Source: Planctomycetales bacterium (GTDB lineage Bacteria; Planctomycetota; Planctomycetia; Isosphaerales; Isosphaeraceae). From it: DNA of 39,137 bases. The notes under the pieces were generated by a model. That model saw only the letters and a program-made list of their open reading frames with translations. It was not told where the DNA came from and searched no databases. The stretch lies in assembly GCA_027452145.1 (NCBI GenBank), contig DAIDHB010000309.1, positions 1 through 39,137 on the forward strand, written 5' to 3'. Position numbers and translations under genes: made by a program. Positions within the stretch are counted from its first letter, which is position 1; the number at the start of each line of letters is the position of its first letter. Shown here piece by piece: positions 17,201 through 23,981 of the stretch.

Positions 17201-19551
17201 CCGCCGATCAGGGTGTCGTGCGCTGTGCCGCCGATCAGCGTGTTGCCGCCCGACCCGCCCTGGAAGTACACCGGGCTGCTGTCGCCCGCGGCGCTGGCGG
17301 AAATCGGAATGTTGAACCCCGGAGCGGCGGTCAACTGGTCGGCGCCGCCGTTGCTGGTGAAGATGACCTTCGTCACGTTCTGATAGGACTGCGCCGGCCG
17401 ACCGGCCCAGTTCACGAGGACCGAGCCGTTGCCACCGTTCAGGCGGATGAAGTCCGCGCCGGGGCTGCCGTCGATCGTGAGGGTCCCGCCGTTCTGCGAG
17501 ATGGAGCCGCCCGACCCCGGCGAACTGGACCCCAACGGCCAGGCCGGGTTGTGTGCGTAGTTGAAGATAGGGATGGTGATCCCCCACTGCAAGTCGACGA
17601 GGGTAATCGACACATCGCCCACGAACGGCAGCGAGACCCCGATCACGATCTTGGCGTAGACGTCCCCCGTGAAATCGCCCGAGATCCCCTCGGTCAACGA
17701 GTCGATGAAGTCCTCGAACGGATTGGAGCCGAACGCGCGAAGATCGCTCAGGTAGACATGGTCGGTCGGGATGGCGGAGTCGAGCAGGTGAGCCGCCGCC
17801 GTGTACGGGTCGGCGGCGATCGAGACATAGGGCTTCACCTCGAAGCCGATGTCGCCGCCGACCTTCGCCAGGTCGAGGAATCCCAGGAGGGTCAACGACC
17901 CCTCCAGGCCGGCCGTCGCCTTGAAGTCGAGGCTGACGCCACTCCCCTGCTGGAGCCACAGGCCCCTCGTGTCGAAGCCGATGCCGAACTCGTAGTTCAA
18001 GGTCGCGCTCAGGCCGAATTTCGCCTCGATGGCCAGGTTGAATGCGGGGGGGATCACGAGATCGGTGATCGGGACCGTCTTCGACTTGTTAAGTAAGGTA
18101 GTGCTGCCGGAGACGTCCCACTGGATGATGTTGACGTATTTCCCCTGGATCAGGTTGCCGATCATGGTTTCGAGGTCGCCGGTCGACGGCGGACTGGATT
18201 CGCCGTTGATCTTGAATCCGAGTTGATAGAGGTCCGACTCGATGGCGGTGATGCTGTCCAACGGGCCGGCGAGCGCCGACAGGATGGGAATCGTGGGTAG
18301 GGCATTGTTCAGCCCGGTAATCTGGGCGATCGACTGGTTCAGCAGAGGCAGGGGCTTCGTGAGGAAGCTTGTCAGGTCGCCGAGGAACGAGAAGTTGCCG
18401 GTCGTGCTGAGAACGCTCGAGGCGATGCTCGACAGCGTGTTCTGCACATAGGTATCTGTCACCGGCAGATCAGCCGCCGCCGGCTGCCAGGCGTTGTCGG
18501 CGATCGTCCCCTGAAAGCTGCCCGTCCAGTCCAGTGACGGCAAAGGCGGCGCCTGCGCCGAGAACGACGCGCCGATCTGCACGCTCCCGTTCATCGTGCC
18601 CTGCACCGGCGGCGCGGGTGATGCGGTGAAATCCCCCGCGCGAAGCTTGCCGTCGGTCTCGGCGGCCGAGGCCAGGAATGTCATCGCCGCTTGAAGGGTG
18701 ACGCTCGCCGTGGTCTGGCTCATCGTGACGTTCTGGAGGTCGCCGATCTGGAGATAGGCCCCCGGCGGTGTGGCCAGGCTTTCGGTCGCGTCGAAGCTCC
18801 CGACGCTGATCGACGTCGACGCGCTCGTCCCGCCCGGGCCGTAGTTGTTCGAACCGCCGCTCGACTCGACGAAGAAGGCCGGGTTGCCGCCCTGGAGGTC
18901 CACGCCCATGACGACCTGCGCCTGGATGCCCGGCGCGGGGGCGTTGAGCGTGCCGGTTAGCATGCCCGCGCCTTGCAGGCCGTTATCCAGGTAGTCGAAC
19001 CCGGTCTTCGTGATCCCCGAAACCTGGAATCCCTTGATCGGGACGCTCGGCGCATCCTGCCACGAGACGACCAGCAGGTTGCCGTTGGCGTCCGGAGTGC
19101 CCGCGAACGTGGAGGCGGTCGCCGACGGGTAGAGGACGGTGAAATGGTTCTCCTGGAAGTCGCTGACGACCTGGCTCCAGGAGACCGACGAGGTCGCACC
19201 CGATTCGAACGCCAGCGGCGCCTGGAACGGATGCTCGAACAGGTCGCCGATGCCCAGCAGCGCACCGAGGTTGTCCCCCACCAGGCTCGGCGTCGCGGCG
19301 AACGGGCCCTGCGGCCCGTCAATCGCCGCGGTGATCGACTGGGCATCGCCCGCGATCGCCTGCACCCCGCCGTCGTAGGCGTTCAGCACGTCGCCCAGGT
19401 TGGTCAGGAGCGTCCGCTCCTCCAGCCCGAACCAGACCTGGGGCGAGAGTTGCCGGGCGCCGCGCCCCCATCGACGGCCCTCGCAAGCCCGAACCCGGAA
19501 TCCCGCCTGTCCAGCGCGCGCCCGGAGCCGCCGATACGACATGATGTCCAT
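8275..19551 (-). CDS. Giant LEPR-XLL surface/exported protein with RTX-like, kelch, PKD, MBG and Ig-like modules
   Basis: A 3758-residue exoprotein. Residues 43-50 read LEERTLLT after a basic leader, the planctomycete LEPR-XLL signature. A beta-rich region of unknown type follows to about 680. Glycine/aspartate nonapeptide repeats of the RTX calcium-binding kind (GGTGDDTIHGGNGNDLIYA) fill about 684-1437 and 1555-1860, with a coiled coil between (about 1482-1553, EYEELQNQDDELAKQ). Eight kelch-like repeats (GNYAIFAGG...VDIFDA...W) span about 1895-2280. Then come an Ig/FN3-like module, a short RTX stretch, a PKD-like domain (HWGDGTTSAG), a tectonin-like repeat part, several Ig-like modules and MBG-like domains (about 3260-3557). 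A Pro/Ser/Thr linker precedes a C-terminal beta module (3587-3758) shared with the protein at 35071. Alternative start ATG 19542 has the better-spaced GAGG. A role in adhesion or matrix is inferred only. Confidence 0.9.
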   Translation of the reverse strand: MDIMSYRRLRARAGQAGFRVRACEGRRWGRGARQLSPQVWFGLEERTLLTNLGDVLNAYDGGVQAIAGDAQSITAAIDGPQGPFAATPSLVGDNLGALLGIGDLFEHPFQAPLAFESGATSSVSWSQVVSDFQENHFTVLYPSATASTFAGTPDANGNLLVVSWQDAPSVPIKGFQVSGITKTGFDYLDNGLQGAGMLTGTLNAPAPGIQAQVVMGVDLQGGNPAFFVESSGGSNNYGPGGTSASTSISVGSFDATESLATPPGAYLQIGDLQNVTMSQTTASVTLQAAMTFLASAAETDGKLRAGDFTASPAPPVQGTMNGSVQIGASFSAQAPPLPSLDWTGSFQGTIADNAWQPAAADLPVTDTYVQNTLSSIASSVLSTTGNFSFLGDLTSFLTKPLPLLNQSIAQITGLNNALPTIPILSALAGPLDSITAIESDLYQLGFKINGESSPPSTGDLETMIGNLIQGKYVNIIQWDVSGSTTLLNKSKTVPITDLVIPPAFNLAIEAKFGLSATLNYEFGIGFDTRGLWLQQGSGVSLDFKATAGLEGSLTLLGFLDLAKVGGDIGFEVKPYVSIAADPYTAAAHLLDSAIPTDHVYLSDLRAFGSNPFEDFIDSLTEGISGDFTGDVYAKIVIGVSLPFVGDVSITLVDLQWGITIPIFNYAHNPAWPLGSSSPGSGGSISQNGGTLTIDGSPGADFIRLNGGNGSVLVNWAGRPAQSYQNVTKVIFTSNGGADQLTAAPGFNIPISASAAGDSSPVYFQGGSGGNTLIGGTAHDTLIGGDGADSITAGSGGDLIFSGDGNDTIVGGTGGDTIYTGSGNDLITAGSGVYQIADGSGADTIHGGAGGTGTGTEQVYQQQADGSWAFVSVPGVTTYPMIYAGGGNDLVYGPASGGTIDDEAGNNTVYAGAGNTTIIGGTGDDTIHGGNGNDLIYASLGNSLIYGGGGNNTIHGGAGDDTIFGGDGLDLLGPGSGDGLSSGSNMIVAGAGNDTIYGDSTGHNTLMGTTGSDTLYAGSGGDVLDPGTGPSALYGGPGNDTLVLHFIPAGTTQPPDTLSGGPGTDSILIDGSDIQLGDGTYAGDTIALNPATGAAPGSYTATQQSQDTSGNPTSGSVTFTMPADVEGLAIKGGDGNNLIQVNSAIYQNITLDGGAGNDTLIAGSGNDVLIGGGGSNLLMGGAGDDILYGDEPPRVAADALNSPGGGLTPNTNAGTVGNDTLIGGAGDNQLYAGNGNDVLIGGDAVQQNGQWVLENTVGSNRFFAGSGNDLMIAGPGTLDSQMEGGTGDDTMVGGNGLNVMDGGGGNALMLGGNLGNTMYADFAIDSQNPTAVPVSINAATWASGVATITTSAIPAGSAGFSVGQSVTISGMQPAGYDGTFTITSVVSTSQSTTFTYALATGPGTATALGSVAPTAGNVTMVGGSGVDYLTADGSGNDVLIGDGDTSQTTPLVAGYWAEAQASALKYGVILQPPTSLIGSNPIQEYEELQNQDDELAKQIEPILQARSDLQAIQNQTTQVTNELQVLQAELTPLLNAENLVLEERIEVNNILGATNMPDILVAGTGNDTLMGGMETAKLEGGTGNDVLYYGPNPKNTYSGSIGGHNTILFVDTNPGDTISLNDPDPANANAIQVAMGTGLSQTTYDWIPQSGIQILGVDALGSGETVDVNFGQAAPMQVSVQLGPGNDTIDASTFQGQETLLGGTGKDTIMVSSQLTNGDVFDGGTGRSTLDVVFPGDPADANQTNVATVKGGALAIGNVLLEDQGGSITAGNSTSPRQLTNFQTIEVTGGSGTNTLYTDGSFPDVIFQGGSGSNTLTADLPSPATAELIGGSGPNELTASGGTVVLRGGSGANTFNLNGPGHYTIDGEPVAGSATPTSSGPAPPLGPNGVSHTSATVNDLGLRYGYTTAAVGQYVICAGGYTSGVYSNITDVYDTITGQWTDTVIPDAFYNATEATVGNYAIFAGGANAEGTYSNTVDIFDASSGNWVTNNPGLLQPLSQPRAQISAITVGNYAIFAGGNSASGYSNAVDIFDAETKTWLTPTHLSQGREFIDAAAVGNYAIFAGGQNGGLSNVVDIFDTKTGTWLSPQTLSQPRDGMSALTVGDRVIFAGGYGNSGPISAVDIYDASTENWISNAPQLSQGQAIMAAATVGEYAIFAGGIGADGNPTATVNIYDASTGHWLPNLPQLSVARDNIAMARVGDFVVFAGGNDTTGGYVSAVDILNGDTGTLLPGPPQLSADRNTIGVTVGSEAVFAGGYVGPTQTTASVDIFTLPPIVTTIGISNTSGGKANVNYTLTGENGSSNPASIQLQYSVDGGPWQTGHFAAGSDGTISSDGLTISDLTSSPTGTSHTLLWDTARDLGDTNNPSVLVRITPWDSIGTGDTVTSPPFAVDNTSIVNNLVINGNDSTNDSIEVTQNGSIVGVSVKPSGASSATLTISASNMTSITVIGGTGSNTLDASETSMPITLDGGTGIGADTLIGGSGSDSFVYSGSGSKYQGGTNGDNTLVYPANSGDVISELLPELIVNGAARNLGGISGIENLLVTGSPDSVNDTQQTLWPVYEATLSDATISSISAVPNSPLTDLVASFTDTSPGASATTDTALIHWGDGTTSAGTVTAASGGAGSFDVAGSHIYQTNGSWFVYVTIVDSAGSATTTGVASYSGGLELTSGTLTNVAGSSSSDVDTHVASFRVEDGGPTPIVFALHDDGSLWAIAGSNRPSQVDNGVQTILLGPDGTLYDLHGNGGSLYSIAPGSSSGLNLVAGSVQSVVEDANGNVYRLDSDATLSVLISGASANSGWSPVQGSNENGTGAAVRSIALDPSGTSIDVMYTDGNGYRLAGTAWTFIEGPQFHLTAPASVAAGQSFNFTLEVVDALGEPVPDYTGTVQFSGAAGSLGDYSFTTADAGSHTFSLTLDAAIAQVIAVDDPNTGISTATSVTITPGSVPAVLRVVMIPQPLGGSGTLQEGTQVNAPTEYMVFALDQYGNIVTGDNDQVTLTSSDPKAVFSPTTVQLSQGEATVNVTFFQSGGQTLTATDADPISGTSDPVQVSPGTATQFVISAPSSLLSGQQFSLTITAEDANGNVATGYTGTVAFTDYTAFSGISPTYTFTSQDAGVHTFPGLVANTPGAQTLGVTDSQDGNLSNSVTIAVSEQKPTSFSAVSGSAIYGGTATLTATLTQGGAPLAGKSVGFTLSVGGTSRSAGAATTDANGVATVSGVSLPGIDAGLLSGAITVNFGGDLTDAPAAAGGDLTISPAPATLSLGGLSFTYDGSATSATVTTSPAGLSGVAIAYSQDGASVAAPTAAGTYEVTATLANSDYAAPAVSGTLTISQGTPSITWSSPADISYGTALGSAQLDARSSVSGTFLYTPAAGTLLNAGASQTLSVLFTPDDAVDERAVAFTTTINVQKAAPTIQWANPADIVYGTAIGSAQLDATANVPGTFAYSIAPGTILDAGAGQVLTATFTPQDSVDASAVTVTTKINVDPAPLTITADDASKTAGQPNPALSVAYAGFVLGQGPGILNGTLTLSTGATAASPAGTYAVIPGGLTSTNYAITYRPGTLTVTPAPSPSPSPSPTPSPTVSPTTPPVAVESIRWESMKLTRKKTVKELVLTFSGPLDAGSADNPSAYTLDAGKKVKKRGMVFSRPIRLLSPSYSPGTDAVTLILGGKAPAKVLQLTIHSALIQDASGRSIQGNGGGTGSTGGDFVAKLSSTGVISMARPLAESRSARIAAAAIDALTADGSVASMIQSGGRTGTGMR
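12700..13860 (-). repeat. Kelch-repeat coding block with lower GC
   Basis: Eight in-frame units of about 45-50 codons, each with a hydrophobic strand and a double glycine (V-I/V-F-A-G-G), then V-D-I-F/Y-D and usually a Trp. By hand count 13681-13800 is about half G+C, against 70 percent for 16681-16740 in the RTX part. Eight units would give one or two beta-propellers. Confidence 0.7.
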
Positions 19552-19767
19552 CCTCGTGGTGCTGAACCGCGTTGTCGGATGTTCGTCGACGAGAAGACTC
19601 GGTCATCCTCGAGGCGTCGCTGGATCGCCGTGGATCTCAGCGGGCCAGGCGATCACCGACCGGGGGCGAAATCGGACGCTGCCGGCGGCCAGGCGGATCG
19701 ATCCTCGATGCCCGACGCCGTCCGGCGAAAACGGAGGTGCTCCGGCCCAGACTCGCAGATCCGGGAC

Positions 19768-19791
19768 GTGAAATGACGACGGTCATGTCAC
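19768..19791. promoter_or_regulatory. 24-base palindrome upstream of the giant gene
   Basis: GTGAAATGAC and GTCATGTCAC are inverse copies with one mismatch in ten, separated by GACG. The site is about 220 bases before the giant gene start, a usual place for an operator. The binding protein is unknown. Confidence 0.5.
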
Positions 19792-20152
19792 ACCCGCAAT
19801 CCATGAATCTCGCAAAGATCCATGGGTAGCGGCCGAGATTATAGCGGCCGTTCGCGCAGGGATGCCAGGATGTGGCGGCTGCGTTTTCCGATTTGTTGCG
19901 TGACGTGAACATTCGAGACTTCTCGCCGGATGCCACCTCCGATGGACTCGAAGGAGCCAGGATCAGATGGCACAGGCCGTCCGATCCACGTGATACTCGG
20001 CGAGAGGCGAGTTTTGCCAACTATAACAATATGGCCGGCCTGGCGAATATCTTTAAAAAATGGAAAAGTTCCTAAATTCCTGTAAAATCTAAGGTTGCGC
20101 TGATTTTTGGCCTGGCTTTCCGGAGGGGGCCGCGCAGAATTTGCAAACCTGA

Positions 20153-20167
20153 TACATACTGTATGTA
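20153..20167. promoter_or_regulatory. 15-base perfect palindrome, candidate operator
   Basis: TACATAC and GTATGTA flank a single T. It is AT-rich in GC-rich DNA and lies beside the phased array. It somewhat resembles SOS-type or GntR-type boxes in form, but I cannot assign a regulator. Confidence 0.5.
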
Positions 20168-20225
20168 GAGGGAGAAAAACCGGGGCAGATGATCATGAAT
20201 TCGCCCGGTTGGCAGTCCGAGGTCC

Positions 20226-20457
20226 AAAAACCTGCCACCAGGTGCCATTTACTGCCAAAACCGCGCTCCAGAGGTCGATTTTGGGGCGAAAATCGGTTTC
20301 CAGGAGCCGATCTGGCGGCGCAAAACTGCCACCGGGACCCCAAAGACTGCCAAAAATCGGCGATTCGGGGGGCAAAACTGCCACTCGACTGCCACAATTC
20401 GGCGCCTTCGGGGCTCTTACTGCCACGATTCGGCGGTCTGAGGGGCCCACACTGACA
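20226..20457. repeat. Helically phased TGCCA sites and A-tracts
   Basis: Eight TGCCA sites (T at 20233, 20243, 20253, 20327, 20348, 20379, 20390, 20421) and a TGACA variant (20453) all fall within one base of a 10.45-base lattice. Seven A3-A5 tracts between 20226 and 20377 also sit at whole multiples of about 10.5 bases. From 20346 the sites head loose 31-32-base units (ACTGCCA...ATTCGGCG...). The spacings are not multiples of three, so this is not coding periodicity. Phased A-tracts are known to bend DNA; a curved regulatory region is the likely reading. Confidence 0.6.
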
Positions 20458-20648
20458 GAATACGGCGACCTCGGGACGCCACATCGGCGCCCTGGTCCAC
20501 TCGGCAGCCGGGTAGGTTGCGATCGGCGGACTCTGGCTCGCCCGCCTGACGTGGCCGGCGCACCTGGCGGCCGGAGGTCGAACAATCCAGCCGACTTGCT
20601 CGCCGGTGGGACGGGCCGCCATCCGCGAGGGCGGGACCGAGTGCTTCC

Positions 20649-21347
20649 TCAGCGACTTGCCGCCGAGACCGCCAGCACCAGCAGCATCGGCCAGCCGACG
20701 TACTTCTCGGCGCGGGGATACCGGGCGGCGAACGCGGCGTCGGGGGCGTGCTCGCCGATGTGGTCGATGCGGAACCCGGCGCGGAGTGGGGCCAGGACGA
20801 TCTCGCCGAACGAATGCGCCAGGCTGCCCGGCTGGACGATCTGGCCCGAGTCGGGATCGGTGAACCGCGCCTGGCTCCCTCGCAGGAACATCGCCGGGTG
20901 CATCCCCGAGATGACCGCCCGGCCGCCGGGCCGGAGCAGCCGGCGGACCTCGCGGAAGAAACCGGGGAGGTTGCGCAGGTGCTCCAGCACCAGCCCGCTG
21001 ACCACCAGGTCGAAGGATTCGCCCCTCATCGGCAGCGGGTCGTGCAGGTCGTGGACCAGGAACCTCACGCGGTCGGCCCCCGGCTTGCGCCGGGCCTCGG
21101 CCAGCATCCCCTCCGAGAAGTCGACGGCCGTGACATTCGCGCCCGCCTGGGCCAGTCGCACGGAGTGCCGGCCGGTGCCGCAGCCCAGGTCCAGCACGGT
21201 CAGGCCGGCGGGCGGCCCGATCGCGTCGAGCACGAACGGTTCCTCCAGCGCCGGCAGCGGATTCGCGTCGTGGTCGTAGACCAGGGCCCAGCGGTCGTAT
21301 CCCGCGCGGATGAGTGAGGTGAATTCCAGATTCGTCGGATCCGTCAT
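20649..21347 (-). CDS. Class I SAM-dependent methyltransferase (Methyltransf_11 type)
   Basis: A 232-residue small-molecule methyltransferase. The Rossmann fold motifs are in order: motif I VLDLGCGTGRHSVRLAQAG, the acidic end of strand 2 (VTAVDFSEGML), the motif-II region FLVHDLHDPLPM, DLVVSGLVLEHL, and post-III LLRPGGRAVISGMHPAMFL. Near the N-terminus FTSLIRAGYDRWALVYDHDANP resembles the entry helix of UbiE/BioC-like enzymes. The C-terminal half has GSLAHSFGEIVLAPLRAGFRIDHIGEH, typical of this family, so the protein is full-length. It is cytoplasmic. The substrate cannot be inferred. It is divergent from the large membrane-protein gene, with a 14-base palindrome between them. Confidence 0.88.
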   Translation of the reverse strand: MTDPTNLEFTSLIRAGYDRWALVYDHDANPLPALEEPFVLDAIGPPAGLTVLDLGCGTGRHSVRLAQAGANVTAVDFSEGMLAEARRKPGADRVRFLVHDLHDPLPMRGESFDLVVSGLVLEHLRNLPGFFREVRRLLRPGGRAVISGMHPAMFLRGSQARFTDPDSGQIVQPGSLAHSFGEIVLAPLRAGFRIDHIGEHAPDAAFAARYPRAEKYVGWPMLLVLAVSAASR

Positions 21348-21469
21348 TCGAAAAGGGCTCCAGCTCGTCCCCTAGGGCAAGGATCGACGTCGGCCTCGAT
21401 CCAGTTCAACAGGCCGCCTCTCTCGGTCGTGCCACCATACGAAAAGGTTTCGCGGCGGACCAGCGGCCG

Positions 21470-21483
21470 GGTTCGCGCGAACC
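21470..21483. promoter_or_regulatory. 14-base perfect palindrome between divergent genes
   Basis: GGTTCGCGCGAACC lies in the 293-base gap between the methyltransferase start (21347) and the membrane-protein start (21641). It could be a shared operator. I see no clear -35/-10 pair nearby, and nothing else in this gap. Confidence 0.4.
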
Positions 21484-21640
21484 GGGTGCCGGCCATGTGG
21501 CGACCTGACGCTCCAGGCTCTTGTCTTCCTCGCAGGTCATGCGTCATCGTAGCCGTTCGCCCGCGTGCAATCGTCGGACTCGGGAGCGAGGCGGATCGTT
21601 GATGGTCTGGCGAGGATCCCGTGCGGTAGTCGAGGACCTC

Positions 21641-23962
21641 ATGCAAGTCGAGAAAGTCCGGCGCGAGGCCCCGCTGTCCCTCGCCCTCCTCTTCACCGCC
21701 GCGATCCTCGGCGGCCTGCTGGTCGGCTACGAGCCGGTCGGCGGCGACCCGGACCGGATGTATCGGCCGCTCAAGACCGAGCTGGTCCGGGCGCTGCGAC
21801 AGGGGCACCTGCCCGAGTGGAGCGACCGCTTCGGCACCGGGCTGCCCCTGATCGCCGAGAGTCACGTCGCCGCGTATTATCCGCCGAACCTGGTCCTCTA
21901 TCGCGTTCTCGACGTCTCCACGGCCTACCGGCTGTCGATGTGGGGGCATTACCTGGCCCTCGCCGCGGCGACGTATTTCTACGCCCGATGCCTGGGCGTC
22001 TTGCCGTGGGGCGCGGCGCTCTCGGCCGTGGCATTCACCTTCTGCGGGTTCCAGGCGATTCACTCGAGTCACGAGCCGTTCTACTGCCTGCTGCCGTACC
22101 TGCCTCTGGCGCTGGCTCTGGCCGAGCGGTTCCTGGGGAGCGGACGACCCCTCTGGCTGTTGCTGCTGCCGGTCGTCCTGGGCGTGCAGTGGACCCTCGG
22201 TCATTTCCAGATCCAGACCTGGACCGGGGGCATTGTGATCCTCACGGGCCTCTGGCGCGCGGCCGTCGATCGGTGCTCATGGCGTCGGGTCGGGATGCTC
22301 GTGCTCGCGGTCGGATGCGGGATCGCGTTGGCCGCCGTGCAGCTCGGCCCGAGCTGGCAGTTCTCGGAGCTGGTCGGCCAGACCCGGCGCGCGGCGAGCG
22401 ACCTTTTGTTCTACTCGTATCCTCCCGCGCACTGGTTCGAGCCGGTCCTGCCCCGGCTCGTCCGCGAGCTCCGCCAGGGGCCCGAGGATCCCTACTGGTT
22501 CGGCGAGCAGACGACCGGGTTCGAGGCCGCGCTCTACGTCGGCACGATCCCGCTGATCCTGGCCTTCGTCGCGATCGTCTCCCGACCGACCGGGCGCGCC
22601 ACCCTGCCCTGGCGGCTCGTGGTTCCGATCGCCTTCGCGGTGGCGACCATGCCGCGCTGGTGGCCGCGCGGGTATCTCGCCCTTCTCGCCGTGCCCGGGC
22701 TGGGATATTTCCGCGTCCCGGCGCGCTACACGCTGCTCGCCTCGCTCGGACTCTGCCTGCTAGCCGGCGAGGGGCTCGATCGATCGATCTCGCGGGGGCG
22801 ATTCCGGGCCGGGATCGGCGTGGCGCTGGCCTTCGCCACCCTGGCGACAGCCGGCGCCGTGCTGTGGTCGATGCGAGACGGCGTCCACCTGCGCCCGGGT
22901 TTCTTTGGGATTCCCGACGGATTCGTCTGGGCCGCGTTGGCCTGGGCGGCGGCCCTGCTCATCGTGGGGATCTGGCGATCCGGCCGGACCGGCTGCTGGG
23001 CGACGCTGGGCGCCGTCGCGGTCGAGCTAGGCATTCTCTACTACGCCGGCACGACGCGATGGGGCTGGTCGATCGCGATCCCCGGCGACAGCCCAGTTCT
23101 CTCCGAGCTGACCCGTGCGGGATTGGTCGGGCCGGTCGGCGGCCAGCTCGACAACCTGCCCGTCCGGGCGGGCCTGGCAACGGCGTCACCGTACACGGGC
23201 TTCGCCCACCCCGACCCCAACCGGATCATCGTTTTGATGCAGGAGCGATTGTTCCAGGCCGCGCTGCACCGATCACCCGGCTCGTTCGAGGCCGGAATGC
23301 TGACACGCTGGCTGCGCCGATGCCGCGTGACACACCTGGTGGTCGACGGCCGAAAGGCCTCGGCGCTCGGGACCGAGCTGGGTTCGTGGCGCGACCCGGC
23401 CCTCGACCGGATCATCTACCATCCGGCGAACGAGCGAGAGGAACGCTCGTGGTCGATCGTCCGCCTGGCGGACCCGTTCCCCGAGGCGCGGGTGACGCCT
23501 CGCGAGCGGACGGCCCCCGACCGCGCCCTGCTGGTCGAGCACCTCGCCCGATCCGACGACCTGGAGACCGCCTGGTTCCTGGCCGAGGACCGTGTCCCCG
23601 GGCGGCCCGATACCCTGCGCGCCCGGCTGACCTCCTGGGATGGCATCGTCGCGACCGTGGAACACGACGGGCCCTGCGACCTGGTCCTGGCGAGGACCTT
23701 TGACCCCGGGTGGCACGCGCGCATCGACGACGGCCCGGTGCGCCCGGTCTTCCGCGCGGATGTTGGCTTCCAGGCCGTGCGGCTCGAGGGCTCCGGCACC
23801 CACCGCGTCCGCCTGCTCTACCGCACGCCCCGATCGGCCGTGTGGTGGTCGATCAGCCTCTCCGCGGCGGGCCTGGAGTTGCTGGCCGCGCTGGGGCTCG
23901 CGTGGAAGTCCGCTCGCTGGCGAGGGCGGACGGCCGGCGATGAACGCCCAGGGGCGACGTAG
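21641..23962 (+). CDS. YfhO-like polytopic membrane protein
   Basis: A 773-residue inner-membrane protein. The first two thirds carry about ten to twelve hydrophobic helices, starting with SLALLFTAAILGGLLVGY. An early periplasmic loop contains GDPDRMYRPLKTEL and SDRFGTGLPLIAESHVAAYYPPN, the 'P..G.pl...s..ayfyP.n' pattern of YfhO/GT-C-type proteins that handle lipid-linked sugars. The C-terminal third is soluble (DGIVATVEHDGPCDLVLARTF, GWHARIDDGPVRPVFRADVGFQAVRL) and matches the YfhO 'y.pGW.a.vDG....v..a...f.av.l' beta domain, followed by a last helix. A role in glycosylating surface polymers is inferred from the family. The ATG at 21641 has GAGG five bases upstream; ATG 21602 is a possible longer start. 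It converges on the phosphatase gene, 19 bases away. Confidence 0.82.
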   Translation: MQVEKVRREAPLSLALLFTAAILGGLLVGYEPVGGDPDRMYRPLKTELVRALRQGHLPEWSDRFGTGLPLIAESHVAAYYPPNLVLYRVLDVSTAYRLSMWGHYLALAAATYFYARCLGVLPWGAALSAVAFTFCGFQAIHSSHEPFYCLLPYLPLALALAERFLGSGRPLWLLLLPVVLGVQWTLGHFQIQTWTGGIVILTGLWRAAVDRCSWRRVGMLVLAVGCGIALAAVQLGPSWQFSELVGQTRRAASDLLFYSYPPAHWFEPVLPRLVRELRQGPEDPYWFGEQTTGFEAALYVGTIPLILAFVAIVSRPTGRATLPWRLVVPIAFAVATMPRWWPRGYLALLAVPGLGYFRVPARYTLLASLGLCLLAGEGLDRSISRGRFRAGIGVALAFATLATAGAVLWSMRDGVHLRPGFFGIPDGFVWAALAWAAALLIVGIWRSGRTGCWATLGAVAVELGILYYAGTTRWGWSIAIPGDSPVLSELTRAGLVGPVGGQLDNLPVRAGLATASPYTGFAHPDPNRIIVLMQERLFQAALHRSPGSFEAGMLTRWLRRCRVTHLVVDGRKASALGTELGSWRDPALDRIIYHPANEREERSWSIVRLADPFPEARVTPRERTAPDRALLVEHLARSDDLETAWFLAEDRVPGRPDTLRARLTSWDGIVATVEHDGPCDLVLARTFDPGWHARIDDGPVRPVFRADVGFQAVRLEGSGTHRVRLLYRTPRSAVWWSISLSAAGLELLAALGLAWKSARWRGRTAGDERPGAT

Positions 23963-23981
23963 GGCCCGGCTGCGAGTAACC

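Larger units (their letters stand above)
19552..20648. other. 1.1-kb non-coding leader region of the giant gene
   Basis: No gene is supported on either strand. The region is less GC-rich than its neighbours, most clearly at 20010-20110, where runs such as CTTTAAAAAATGG occur. It holds two palindromes (19768-19791 and 20153-20167) and the phased TGCCA/A-tract array (20226-20457). Its position suggests long upstream control of the giant gene, and possibly the 3' end of the methyltransferase transcript. Confidence 0.6.

Noticed and set aside
20325..20470. CRISPR array
   Set aside because: Units of 11-32 bases vary, there are no unique spacers of constant length and no cas gene.
20107..21279. 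390-residue plus-strand frame over the phased array
   Set aside because: Spacings of 21, 31, 11, 31 and 32 bases are not multiples of three, and the second half is antisense to the methyltransferase.
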